Of a stretch of DNA of 64,000 nucleotides, positions 27,891 through 36,347 are shown piece after piece. How positions within the stretch are numbered: position 1 is the first letter of the stretch; each line of letters opens with the position of its first letter. A model generated the notes under the pieces. It was not told where the DNA came from. It did not search any database and saw only the letters and a list, made by a program, of their open reading frames with translations. The stretch lies in the NCBI RefSeq assembly GCF_015326965.1, contig NZ_CP017659.1, forward strand, positions 1,736,001 through 1,800,000, given 5' to 3'. The DNA comes from Paenibacillus sp. JZ16 (GTDB lineage: Bacteria; Bacillota; Bacilli; Paenibacillales; Paenibacillaceae). A program made the position numbers and the translations under genes.

Positions 27891-28160
27891 TTGGACGCCT
27901 CCTCCTTCACGAGCTACTTGTCCCATATTATACCTAATTATAACCCACAGTTTCCCAGTTTGCACAATAGCAAGCATCCCCCTCTTTTTAAACCAAGAAG
28001 GTGTAGATTGAAACGTGGTGGGGTGTTAGTTGAATAAATGTGATGCAATAACACCAGCTTTTATTCTATTATGAATTTTTCATATACTGAAATTATATAG
28101 TGTATTATTTTTCACCTGTTGTTTTATGGGTTGTTGGCGTGGCTCGTTCGATTGGTTTCA
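27891..28160. other. AT-rich gap upstream of the RTP homologue, with inverted repeats
   Basis: No gene is seen. Two TATAAT boxes lie on the minus strand (27927-27932 and 27937-27942), with TTGTGC 19 bases above the second. GGTGTTA at 28022 and TAACACC at 28049 form an inverted repeat with a 20-base spacer; ATATACT at 28082 and AGTGTAT at 28099 form an imperfect one. In B. subtilis Ter sites lie just upstream of rtp, so this is where they would be sought. I do not find the Bacillus Ter core CTATGTAC here. Confidence 0.4.
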
Positions 28161-28190
28161 AACAAAAAACCCACCCTGAAGGGTGGGTTT
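28161..28190. terminator. Bidirectional intrinsic terminator
   Basis: AAACCCACCCT and AGGGTGGGTTT form a tight hairpin with runs of A on one side and T on the other. It lies just after the minus-strand acyltransferase gene. Confidence 0.85.
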
Positions 28191-28197
28191 AATTTCT

Positions 28198-29394
28198 TCA
28201 CATTCCGGCGGACGTGCCTGTGCTTGGTCGCGATTTGCCGTATGGGCGAACCCCGCGGCTTTTTCTTGCTCCCGCGATTCCGACAAGCCACTTCCCGAAC
28301 GGCAGCTTGGCTAGCATGCAAGTGGCACCATAAGCCACGGCCACGCTGATAATCCATGATGAGAGAATCCGGACCAGAGGGTGCATGCTGATCAGCAAAG
28401 ATTCATCGACTGCATAGCTTATACGCAGTGTCAATAGATGCATCAGGTAAGCGCCATACGAATAGAGCCCAATGGAGGACAAAAGCGCATTCGCACCCGC
28501 TCCGGCATGACGACATATCCAGCCGGCCACATCGTACATGACCAATATAGAGCTAATCAGGAAAAGTGCCATCATCGGGCGGAGCAGCGACAAGGAATAG
28601 AACGTAATCGCCCCATTCGCAGCAGAACGGATTTCATGGACGGCTTGCATGAGCATCCATCCGAACAAAAAAGCGAAGACCAACCATATGACCGGCCGTG
28701 CCTTTTGAATCCATTTTTTCCAAGAGTCATGGTATAAACCGGCTGCCGCCCCCAGCGCAAAATAGAAGAAATAATAAAGTGCGTTCCGATCTGCGTAGGT
28801 TGTGAACAGCTCACTCCATACCGGGATATTCAAGCTCCCCATCCATTGGCCAATATCGTTAATCATTCCTGTCAAACCCACGTACAATAGTCCGGATAAA
28901 ATCAATATCGTAAGCTGCGCCTGCCAGCCCCATCTTTCTTTGATTCCTAGTATAGCGGAGCGGAACAGCGGGTACAGCAGATAGAATTGAAACAGCATAA
29001 TGATGTACCAAAAATGCGAGCTCGATTTCCCGGTTAGCCATACTTCTCCAAGATATTTCCAATCCTCAATGACAGCAGGATTAAACCTATGATTGATTAA
29101 TAAAGTAATCAAGGTCCATACAGCAAACGGAACGTAGATGTCGCCAAAACGCCTCTTGATGAACCTTCCGTAAAACAGCTGACCTTTATCGTTATAAAAC
29201 AGCACCATGCCTGTAATAAAAATAAAGACGGGTACAGCAAATTTCGTCGCCATCAGAAGAACTGCCATCATCAAACCATCACCTGTCGTCATTCCCGGCG
29301 CGACCGAATAATGTGCGATGGAGTGCTGTAAGACCACGGCTAGAAAAGCAATTCCCCGTAAGCGCTCGATTTCCGGTATTCTTTCTTTGGGCAT
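28198..29394 (-). CDS. Acyltransferase family membrane protein
   Basis: A 398-residue polytopic protein of the acyltransferase-3 superfamily (OatA/OafA/WecH-like) with about 10-11 transmembrane segments. The family start motif IERLRGIAFLAVVLQHSIAH includes the catalytic-type His, and FAVPVFIFITGMVLFY marks the second helix pair. Members transfer acyl groups, usually acetyl or succinyl, to cell-surface sugars or glycopolymers; the acceptor is unknown. The ATG at 29394 follows AAGGGGGGAG. No periplasmic SGNH domain is fused, so it resembles the shorter group of the family. A terminator follows the stop. Confidence 0.88.
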   Translation of the reverse strand: MPKERIPEIERLRGIAFLAVVLQHSIAHYSVAPGMTTGDGLMMAVLLMATKFAVPVFIFITGMVLFYNDKGQLFYGRFIKRRFGDIYVPFAVWTLITLLINHRFNPAVIEDWKYLGEVWLTGKSSSHFWYIIMLFQFYLLYPLFRSAILGIKERWGWQAQLTILILSGLLYVGLTGMINDIGQWMGSLNIPVWSELFTTYADRNALYYFFYFALGAAAGLYHDSWKKWIQKARPVIWLVFAFLFGWMLMQAVHEIRSAANGAITFYSLSLLRPMMALFLISSILVMYDVAGWICRHAGAGANALLSSIGLYSYGAYLMHLLTLRISYAVDESLLISMHPLVRILSSWIISVAVAYGATCMLAKLPFGKWLVGIAGARKSRGVRPYGKSRPSTGTSAGM

Positions 29395-29588
29395 ACTGCT
29401 CCCCCCTTCGTCTGACTTCGTGCGCACACCTCATTGTAAGGGACACTGCCCCTGATCGGGTAATCCAATTATTTACTGATTCTGATGTTATCAGCACTAT
29501 TAAGTACGTTCTATTGGGCTATGTATCAAGAAAAACTTCTATCGATCGTACCTTTACAGAAGACAGAATGCGGTTGATCTCTATAACA

Positions 29589-29618
29589 AAAACCCGGTTC
29601 CCATCGGAACCGGGTTTT
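29589..29618. terminator. Intrinsic terminator
   Basis: AAAACCCGGTTCC and GGAACCGGGTTTT pair perfectly around a 4-base loop, flanked by A- and T-rich runs. It lies 7 bases after the stop of the minus-strand stress gene. Confidence 0.92.
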
Positions 29619-29625
29619 GTTTTCC

Positions 29626-30177
29626 TTACAGCAGCGTAGTGCCACGCGGCGGAAGCGCGTCGTCCCGTTCCAGATCAACCGCTCCCGCACGGCCCTCGTT
29701 TCTGTAATCATAATCGCGGAATATATCGTAGATGCCTGTATTTTCTTGATCGGCGTCCACCAGTACCAGAATCCGTCCTTGCTCTATATAGGATTCGTAT
29801 TCTTTTGCCTCATCTTCCGGGATCCCAAGGCCGATAAAACCACCGACCAGCCCCCCGGCTCCCGCACCGACTGCTGCGCCGGCGAGCGTCGCCGCTATAG
29901 GTCCTGCAGCAAGTATCGGGCCGATGCCGGGAATAGCCAAAGCCCCGAGTCCTGCCAGCAAACCTGCCGTACCACCAAGAATGCCGCCTGTTGCCGCGCC
30001 TGCAGCTACCCCTTCAGGCGCCATCGTCCCCGTCTGCTCGGCTATCATGTCTGCTTCGCGTTGATCCTTCGCTATAATGGAAATGGCCTCGTTCGGAATC
30101 CCATGCCGCTGAAGCTGCTCGATTGCTTGGGCTGCTTCCTGTTCCGAACGGAATACTCCAACAATTTTCTTCTCCAT
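29626..30177 (-). CDS. General stress protein (17M-like, Gly-rich)
   Basis: A 183-residue protein. The N-terminal domain (about 1-50, KKIVGVFRSEQEAAQAIEQL) matches the YflT/general stress protein 17M-like fold. A long Gly/Ala-rich hydrophobic stretch (about 55-118) could insert in a membrane, and is followed by a second short alpha/beta segment (EDEAKEYESYIEQGRILVLV). The exact function is unknown; relatives are induced by sigma-B during salt, heat or ethanol stress in Bacillus. A textbook sigma-B-type promoter lies directly upstream, which is good support for the role. Confidence 0.85.
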   Translation of the reverse strand: MEKKIVGVFRSEQEAAQAIEQLQRHGIPNEAISIIAKDQREADMIAEQTGTMAPEGVAAGAATGGILGGTAGLLAGLGALAIPGIGPILAAGPIAATLAGAAVGAGAGGLVGGFIGLGIPEDEAKEYESYIEQGRILVLVDADQENTGIYDIFRDYDYRNEGRAGAVDLERDDALPPRGTTLL

Positions 30178-30215
30178 GATAAACCCTCCTCATCGGTGGT
30201 CGTTCATAAATAACA

Positions 30216-30241
30216 TTACCCGACAGAGGGGGAAATTAAAC
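30216..30241 (-). promoter_or_regulatory. Sigma-B promoter of the general stress gene
   Basis: On the minus strand a perfect GTTTAA, a 14-base spacer and GGGTAA. The consensus is GTTTAA-N12-14-GGGTAT. It lies 39 bases upstream of the ATG. Confidence 0.82.
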
Positions 30242-30255
30242 GTGACGCTGCCGTG

Positions 30256-32766
30256 TTAAGCCTTGGGCCGAGTCCGATGGGTTGCAGTCGCCTCCATGGG
30301 ATCATCAGGCCAATAATGTTTAGGATATCTTCCCTTTAAGTCTTTTTTCACCTCGTAATAGCCGCTGCGCCAGAAACTGGACAGATCCGAGGTAACCTGA
30401 ACGGGCCTTTGAGCCGGTGACAGCAAATGCAAGGTCAACGCAACCCGTCCGCCAGCAATTCGCGGTGTATCCTGAAGTCCGAACATCTCCTGCAGTCGAA
30501 CGGCCAGGAACGGTTGTTCAGGGTCATTGTAGTTAACTGGGATCAAGGACCCGCTTGGGACCCTAATATGAGTCGGCGCTTCCTTCTGAAGCTGCTGCTT
30601 TTGCTCCCAGCTCAGCATATGCTCCAAGAGCGTTCCCGGAGCGAGACGTCTCATATCATTGCGATTCCGCAGCCCTTCCAAATATGGGAGCAGCCACTCC
30701 TCCGCCTGATTCAGCAAGCCTTCGTCCGAAACATCAGGCCATTTCCCCTCGGGATCATGCCGGAACATGAAGGCCAGCCGTTCTCTCAGCTGCAATGCCG
30801 CCTTGCTCCACTGCAACAATCCAAGACCCTCCAGCCTGATCCCTTGCAACATGGCTTCCGCTATTTCCTCTCCTGTCGGATTCGAATAGGCTTGTTCCTT
30901 GATAATGAGGGCTCCAAGCATCAGCTTCTGTCTCGCCCTAATGCTGCCGGAAGCTGAATCCCATACAACCTCTTTATGCTGTTCCATCTCGTCATGGTAA
31001 TACTTTTCGAGCCATAATTCATCTATTTCAGAAGCAAGCTGAATATTCCCGTCCGGGCCTTGATCATCAACGGCAGCGACCACAATATACGGTGCGCGGC
31101 TCATAGGCTGAACCGACACCAATTTCACGCCTCTGCCGCTGCGCATCAAAAAACCGGTTCCTCCCCTGTTCTTCGCGATCCGATCCGGATAGGCGAACGA
31201 CAGCAAAAGGCCGCAGAAATTCAAGTCCCCGCTAGTCGTATATGCAATATTCAGCTGTGTATGCAGTTTTCTGATCTCTTGTTTCATCCGCTGCAGCACG
31301 GCTTCATTAGTCACGTCTTGTTCAGCCGATCGCTGACCTTGTCGTTCAAACAAGAGAAGCCGCTCCACACGTGAGCGCAAATCCTGATCCCTGATGGCTT
31401 CACCTCTGCTCAACATGTCACGCTCTTGAAGCAGTACAGCAATTCGGATAGCCAGCGATGTTTCTCCTATTTCTTGTGCTTTCAGCAGCATGTGAGCGAG
31501 CCTCGGATGAAGCCCAAGAAGCGCCATCGCTCGGCCATGCTGTGTGATACTGCCTGAATCGTCCAGAGCCGACAGCTGCTTCAATAACGCTTGTCCTTGT
31601 GCAAGAGCTAGTCGGGGCGGCGTATCAAGCCAAGCAAGCTCCTCCGGGTCACGCGTTCCCCATACCGCCAATTCCAAGGCCAGCGGCGTCAAATCGGATT
31701 CACGGATCGCCGGAATGGTGCTTTCCGACAGATGACGATGCTCTTCCTCGCTCCATAAGCGATAACATACACCAGCCGATACGCGCCCAGCCCTTCCCCT
31801 TCTCTGATCCGCGGATGCCCTGGATAACCGTCTCGTAATCAATTGCGGCAGTCCCGTTCTGGGCGAGAACACCTCCGTGCGCATATAACCGCTGTCAACA
31901 ACCGTCTTGATCCCCTCAATGGTAATACTGCTCTCGGCAATGCTTGTGGAGAGTACAATTTTACGCCTGCCGTTCGAATCGCGTATGATCGCTTCGTCCT
32001 GCTTGTCTGCCGGAAGCGCGCTGTACAATTCCCGAATGACGACATTTTGGCTTAAACCTATTCTTAATAATTCATTAGCGGTTCTCCTGATTTCGCGGGC
32101 ACCCGGCAAGAATACAAGGATATCGCCTTCCTGTTCGGAGAGCGCTCGCATGATGGCATTCGCCGCACCTTTATGCAACTCGTCGAGAGAGAATGAGCGC
32201 AAATAGTGAGTAGACACTGGAAAAGCACGACCTTCGCTAACGATGACCGGTGCGTCGCCAAGAAGCTTCGCGACTGGCTCAGCCTCTAGGGTAGCAGACA
32301 TGACGAGCAGCCTTAAATCTTCCCGCAGCACCGACTGGGATTCCATCGCAAAAGCCAGGCCGGTATCAGCCTGCAAATTTCGTTCATGAAATTCGTCGAA
32401 TATAATCATACCGATGCCGGTTAATTCCGGATCATCCTGCAGCATACGCGTCATGATGCCTTCCGTCACAACTTCGATCCGAGTGTTCTGACCGATCTTG
32501 CTGTCCATTCGGACGCGATATCCGATCGTCTCACCAACTGCCTCTCCCAAAGAGGACGCCATATAACTCGCAGCCGAGCGAGCTGCAATTCTTCTAGGTT
32601 CCAGCATGATGATCCGCTTGTCTTCCAGCCACGGTTCATTCAGAAATGCCAAGGGCACCTGGGTTGTCTTGCCCGCACCCGGTTCAGCGATCAAAACCGC
32701 ATGGGTTCCAGCAGATAAAGCCATTTTCAATTGTGGAAGTATTCGGTGAATCGGTAATTCAGTCAT
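30256..32766 (-). CDS. hrpB: ATP-dependent helicase HrpB (DEAH/RHA family)
   Basis: An 836-residue superfamily-2 helicase of the HrpB type. Motif I is AEPGAGKTTQVPLAFL, motif II DEFHERN (the DEFH variant), motif III VMSATL, and motif VI QRRGRAGR. The helicase-associated domain and the HrpB-specific C-terminal domain (about 700-836, with NYNDPEQPFLAVRLQEMFGLQDTP quoted in part as RLQEMFGLQDTP) follow. Its role in bacteria is poorly defined and it may act on RNA. B. subtilis, as far as I recall, lacks hrpB, so its presence fits the Paenibacillus side. The ATG follows GGAGATG. Confidence 0.93.
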   Translation of the reverse strand: MTELPIHRILPQLKMALSAGTHAVLIAEPGAGKTTQVPLAFLNEPWLEDKRIIMLEPRRIAARSAASYMASSLGEAVGETIGYRVRMDSKIGQNTRIEVVTEGIMTRMLQDDPELTGIGMIIFDEFHERNLQADTGLAFAMESQSVLREDLRLLVMSATLEAEPVAKLLGDAPVIVSEGRAFPVSTHYLRSFSLDELHKGAANAIMRALSEQEGDILVFLPGAREIRRTANELLRIGLSQNVVIRELYSALPADKQDEAIIRDSNGRRKIVLSTSIAESSITIEGIKTVVDSGYMRTEVFSPRTGLPQLITRRLSRASADQRRGRAGRVSAGVCYRLWSEEEHRHLSESTIPAIRESDLTPLALELAVWGTRDPEELAWLDTPPRLALAQGQALLKQLSALDDSGSITQHGRAMALLGLHPRLAHMLLKAQEIGETSLAIRIAVLLQERDMLSRGEAIRDQDLRSRVERLLLFERQGQRSAEQDVTNEAVLQRMKQEIRKLHTQLNIAYTTSGDLNFCGLLLSFAYPDRIAKNRGGTGFLMRSGRGVKLVSVQPMSRAPYIVVAAVDDQGPDGNIQLASEIDELWLEKYYHDEMEQHKEVVWDSASGSIRARQKLMLGALIIKEQAYSNPTGEEIAEAMLQGIRLEGLGLLQWSKAALQLRERLAFMFRHDPEGKWPDVSDEGLLNQAEEWLLPYLEGLRNRNDMRRLAPGTLLEHMLSWEQKQQLQKEAPTHIRVPSGSLIPVNYNDPEQPFLAVRLQEMFGLQDTPRIAGGRVALTLHLLSPAQRPVQVTSDLSSFWRSGYYEVKKDLKGRYPKHYWPDDPMEATATHRTRPKA

Positions 32767-32867
32767 GGATACATCTCCGTTATCCTATCAAATATCAATA
32801 TAATCCCTTAATTATATAAAACAGCCGATGTACGTCAAGGGGAGCTGCTTGTCGCCACGGCTGGAAA

Positions 32868-32888
32868 GTATCGATATAATTGCGATAC
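32868..32888 (+). promoter_or_regulatory. Inverted repeat over a TATAAT box, candidate operator of gluQRS
   Basis: GTATCG, a 9-base spacer and CGATAC form a perfect inverted repeat whose spacer contains TATAAT (32875-32880), about 60 bases upstream of gluQRS. A regulator bound here would cover the -10 element. Confidence 0.35.
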
Positions 32889-32946
32889 AATATGAATATC
32901 ATTCCCATGTCAACATCAAGATTCATGTAGTCGGAAGGTGAAATGT

Positions 32947-33924
32947 ATGGAGCAGCATGCCACATTTCGCGGCCGCTTTGCCCCTACGCCATCAGGAAAG
33001 ATGCACATCGGCAATGCGTTGACCGCTTTACTTGGATGGCTGCAAATGAGGAGTATGAACGGACAATATATACTCCGTATAGAAGATATCGATGTCCAGC
33101 GTTCCCGCCAGGAGCTTGCCGTCGAGATGATGAGAGATCTGGAATGGCTCGGTTTGGATTGGGATGAAGGTCCCGGTGTTGCCGGAGACTACGGACCCTA
33201 TCATCAGGCGGCGCGCCAAGCGCTATATGAGCGGGAAATCACCAAGCTGCAGGAAACCAATAACCTGTACCCCTGCTATTGCAGTCGGGCCGATATTACG
33301 GCCGCAGCCAGCGCACCGCACGGCATTGCATCGGAAGGCCTCCGTTATCCGGGAACTTGTAGAGACTTGACTCGAGAGGAAGCGGCGCTTCGCGTGCTTC
33401 ATAAGAAGCCTTCGCTGCGGATGAAGGTACCGGAAGACATCGTTTCCTTCGTCGACGGCATCGCCGGGGAGCAGTCCCATCGACTATCTGACGGAGGAGA
33501 CTTTGTGGTTCGCAGGGCTGACGATATCATCTCATATCAACTCGCGGTGGTTGTGGATGATGCTTTAATGGGCATAACCCACGTACTCCGAGGAGCCGAC
33601 CTACTGGACTCCACGCCACGTCAGCTGCTCTTATACCATGCGTTAGGCTATCAGCCGCCACAGTTTGCACATACCCCGCTAATGGTCGATGCGGAAGGCA
33701 GAAGGCTCGCCAAGAGGACCCGCGGGCTTAGCCTCTCATTTCTTCGCGGCCAGGGCATCATGCCCGAGCGCATCATCGGCTGGCTGGCTTGGACCGCCGG
33801 TCTCCTGGACTATCCGGAACCCGTTCGACCTGTTGATCTAATTCCTGTGTTTGACTTATCGAAAGTATCTTCTGCCCCGATCAAAATAACGGATCATGTC
33901 AAAAATCAGCTCTTTGAATCCTAG
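32947..33924 (+). CDS. gluQRS: Glutamyl-Q tRNA(Asp) synthetase
   Basis: A GluRS-like catalytic-domain protein of 325 residues lacking the anticodon-binding domain, as is typical of GluQRS (YadB). It attaches glutamate to queuosine in tRNA-Asp. Seen motifs: the HIGH region APTPSGKMHIGNAL, the zinc-binding CYCSRA...CRD cluster, and the KMSKS-equivalent LAKRTRGLS. The substrate-pocket segment GDFVVRRADDIISYQLAVVVDD is typical. The ATG at 32947 is favoured, 6 bases after AAGGTG, over an in-frame GTG 9 bases earlier. It stands alone, divergent from hrpB. Confidence 0.93.
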   Translation: MEQHATFRGRFAPTPSGKMHIGNALTALLGWLQMRSMNGQYILRIEDIDVQRSRQELAVEMMRDLEWLGLDWDEGPGVAGDYGPYHQAARQALYEREITKLQETNNLYPCYCSRADITAAASAPHGIASEGLRYPGTCRDLTREEAALRVLHKKPSLRMKVPEDIVSFVDGIAGEQSHRLSDGGDFVVRRADDIISYQLAVVVDDALMGITHVLRGADLLDSTPRQLLLYHALGYQPPQFAHTPLMVDAEGRRLAKRTRGLSLSFLRGQGIMPERIIGWLAWTAGLLDYPEPVRPVDLIPVFDLSKVSSAPIKITDHVKNQLFES

Positions 33925-33992
33925 ATGCAACTCATCGAAATAAGGGATTCGCAGGAGTTATTAAACTACATCTTCTTATCCAGATAAACAAG

Positions 33993-34042
33993 CAGCGCCA
34001 GCACGTTCATCCTCGCAAAGAGAAGAAAGGCTGGCGCTGTTC
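33993..34042. terminator. Hairpin between convergent gluQRS and DUF1992 genes
   Basis: GCAGCGCCAGC and GCTGGCGCTG pair around a long loop of about 28 bases, followed by TTCTATT. This could serve both genes, but the loop is long. Confidence 0.5.
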
Positions 34043-34044
34043 TA

Positions 34045-34425
34045 TTATTCCTCATGGGTTAATCGTTCCCTAACTTTGGACTCATACTGCGTAAACGCGC
34101 TATTGCCGCTAAGCCCGCGCTGTTCCATCAGCAATTGCAGTCTTAGACGCTTTTCATTGAGCTTGCGCTGAAGCTGCTCCTGCTCACCGTCGCTGCAAGC
34201 AGCACCGAGCAAGTCATACAGCTGAACGCATTCCTTGCGAAGCGTAACCTCTTCAGGGACATAACCCGCATTTTTCATGATGCGATAAGACATTCTCAGA
34301 TCCTCCGGAATGTGCGAAAGATCGTCGATCGGAAGTTTCTTTCCGGCAAATGGCAAATCATCGAGCTCCCCATTGCGGATCGCTTCTTCGATCTTCTCCT
34401 CAGCCAATCTGGAAAAGATGCTCAT
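34045..34425 (-). CDS. DUF1992 (DnaJ-homologue C28-like) protein
   Basis: A 126-residue protein of the DUF1992 family. The core motif EEKIEEAIRNGELDDLPFAG, followed by KKLPIDD and a MSYRIMKNAGYVPEEV segment, is characteristic. The family shares a conserved region with eukaryotic DNAJC28 but has no J-domain, and its function is unknown. The C-terminal half is helical and rich in Leu/Glu/Arg. It is soluble and probably monocistronic, with GGAGGAGG before the ATG. Confidence 0.88.
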   Translation of the reverse strand: MSIFSRLAEEKIEEAIRNGELDDLPFAGKKLPIDDLSHIPEDLRMSYRIMKNAGYVPEEVTLRKECVQLYDLLGAACSDGEQEQLQRKLNEKRLRLQLLMEQRGLSGNSAFTQYESKVRERLTHEE

Positions 34426-34533
34426 GATTACACAGCCTCCTCCTTTTTTCCTTTGTCCTCTTCATCATATAGCAGCGCAGTTTATATTCCAAGTTCTGAA
34501 TGCAGGGAACCCTCGAGATGTCTCCTATCTCAT

Positions 34534-35331
34534 TTACAACAGGGATTCGGCTCCATCTATGAAGATTTGTGCCCCTGTAATATGTCTTGATTGGTCGGAA
34601 GCGAGAAACGCCACCAAATCCGCGACCTCTTCAGGCGTACCCGGTCCATCAGACAGCGGCTGGCTCCCTTCCGGATATTCAACCGGAATCACGATCTCTT
34701 CCAGATCTCCCTGCTTCTTCGTGCTTTGGTCAATGTTCGTGGATATCGCGCCGGGGCAGATGACATTCACCCTAATCTTGAATTTCGCCAGCTCGAGCGC
34801 AGCCATCTTCGCAAAAGCCACCTGTCCCGCTTTGGTTGTGCTGTATGCGCTCATCCCAAAGTTGGAGAAGGTTCGGGTACCATTGACGGAGCTGGTAATG
34901 ATTATACTGCCCTGCCCCCTTTTCTTAAGGTGCGGAATCGCATATTTGACCGTCAGAAACGTCCCGTTCAAATTTACGTTCAGCGTCTTGGTCCATTCCT
35001 CCAGCTTCATTTCATCAATTGGCGTCATCACGCCGTTAATCCCTGCATTCGCGAATACAATATCAACACCGCCAAAAATCTCCACCGTTTCGAGAACCGC
35101 CTTCTCCACCCGGTCAGGATCTGTAGTATCTACGTCAAAGGCTCTGGCGGAACCCTCGCGAATAGAGTTGATCTCCGATTCCGCTTTATTCGTTCGGTCA
35201 TCTAACAGATCGAATAAAGCAACATTTGCGCCTTCCTTCGCCAGCTGAATGGCGGCTGCCTTCCCTATGCCTGATCCGGCTCCGGTAATGATCGCTGTTC
35301 TCCCATGAAAACGTCCGTGTCCTTCATTCAT
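34534..35331 (-). CDS. Short-chain dehydrogenase/reductase (SDR), copy 2
   Basis: A 265-residue classical SDR. It has TGAGSGIGKAAA at the cofactor site, FANAGING, and catalytic Ser followed by YSTTK. It matches the SDR at 1389-2180 over most of its length, including the tail IFIDGAESL, so the two are paralogues. The start at 35331 is chosen because AAGGAG is better spaced to it than to the in-frame GTG upstream. The substrate is unknown. No functional neighbour is evident; the downstream gene is DUF1992, with its own signals. Confidence 0.92.
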   Translation of the reverse strand: MNEGHGRFHGRTAIITGAGSGIGKAAAIQLAKEGANVALFDLLDDRTNKAESEINSIREGSARAFDVDTTDPDRVEKAVLETVEIFGGVDIVFANAGINGVMTPIDEMKLEEWTKTLNVNLNGTFLTVKYAIPHLKKRGQGSIIITSSVNGTRTFSNFGMSAYSTTKAGQVAFAKMAALELAKFKIRVNVICPGAISTNIDQSTKKQGDLEEIVIPVEYPEGSQPLSDGPGTPEEVADLVAFLASDQSRHITGAQIFIDGAESLL

Positions 35332-35431
35332 CCTCAACACGCTCCTTATTATCGTAATCCGTTATGCATTCATCTGTCACAAGATTACCCAAAAGGAGTT
35401 GTTTTATAATCATGATTTCTAATTTTTTGCA

Positions 35432-35457
35432 CAAAAAAGCCGGACCCTTGGGTCCGA
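35432..35457 (-). terminator. Terminator at the end of the T7SS/kinase/phosphatase locus
   Basis: CGGACCC and GGGTCCG pair around a 2-base loop. On the minus strand the hairpin is followed by TTTTTTGTG. It lies about 35 bases beyond the PP2C gene stop and closes the locus. Confidence 0.85.
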
Positions 35458-35491
35458 CCATTGTTTATCATCATCTAACATTCTTAGAAAC

Positions 35492-36334
35492 CTACCATAC
35501 AATCTCCAAAAACGAAGCGTCATCTTCCAGACCGTCTGTATGGCGAGCATTCATTAATACTTGCACTTGCTCATCAGGAATCGGCTCCTTCAGCGGATCC
35601 AGATCGTTGAGCCCATCGCTGTATAACTGAAGCCGATATTCGGTCTCCGGGTCTAATTTGCACGAAAACACGTGAGGACTGCCTCCGATCGGACCACTAC
35701 GGGAAGACCATCGTTCCGAGGTCCGGAAACGATCTCCGAATACCGAGGTGATCTCGTCTTCCTTGCGCCACAAGCGTACCCTGGAGTCACCCTGCCAGGC
35801 GAGCCACAATCTTCCTTTGCGGCGAAAACCCGAGGAGAGCTCTATGCGGCCGCAAATATACATAGCTTCGCTTCCCTTGCGCTGCTTCTCTTCCAGTACT
35901 TCGCGAAGCAGCTTGGGCGTTTCGGAACTCAGGGAATGAGTCCGCATTTCCCGATCAGCTTCCTGCGTAAGCTCCTTCAGTCTGCGTTCAAGCGATGCGG
36001 TCGTGAGTTCCTCAACCGTCTCCAGCCAATTCATTAACCCTTGGCCTAGCAGACGCGAGGCCACATCGCCCCGATAACTCAATCCGACACCATCGCACAA
36101 TACAAAATGGCACACATCTTCCTTCATCTGCAAAGCAATGAAATCCTGACCCATCTCGGAGAGCATGACAGATTCTGCCGCTCTGCCATACGCATAACGA
36201 CATGTGAACAAATCTTTAATCTTCGTAATCGGTTCTTCCACGGTCTGCTTGCTCTCGTAATAAAACGATGCTGCTTGAGCCTTCCGTTTACGAATTCCCA
36301 ACGATTCCATGCTTCTTGCGTATGATCGCTTCAT
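35492..36334 (-). CDS. PP2C-family protein phosphatase (T7SS-linked)
   Basis: A 280-residue protein with PP2C-like metal-site motifs: a first acidic site in CDGVGLSYRGDVAS (DGxG), LYSDGLND in the third quarter (SDG), and EDDASFLEI near the end (DDAS). These hold the Asp residues that bind Mn or Mg. The N-terminal 80 residues contain the family's first strands, with a conserved aspartate in GQD(F)IAL that replaces the usual RxxNED. It probably dephosphorylates Ser/Thr. It is the last of three signalling genes (kinase, VWA, PP2C) downstream of the T7SS genes. SD: AAGAGGGT before the ATG. Confidence 0.8.
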   Translation of the reverse strand: MKRSYARSMESLGIRKRKAQAASFYYESKQTVEEPITKIKDLFTCRYAYGRAAESVMLSEMGQDFIALQMKEDVCHFVLCDGVGLSYRGDVASRLLGQGLMNWLETVEELTTASLERRLKELTQEADREMRTHSLSSETPKLLREVLEEKQRKGSEAMYICGRIELSSGFRRKGRLWLAWQGDSRVRLWRKEDEITSVFGDRFRTSERWSSRSGPIGGSPHVFSCKLDPETEYRLQLYSDGLNDLDPLKEPIPDEQVQVLMNARHTDGLEDDASFLEIVW

Positions 36335-36347
36335 CTTTGTGACCCTC

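Noticed and set aside
28085..28112. Bacillus-like Ter site (ATAGTGTATTATTTTTCA compared with the remembered Ter core).
   Set aside because: Only about 10 of 18 bases agree in a very AT-rich stretch, and the CTATGTAC core is absent.
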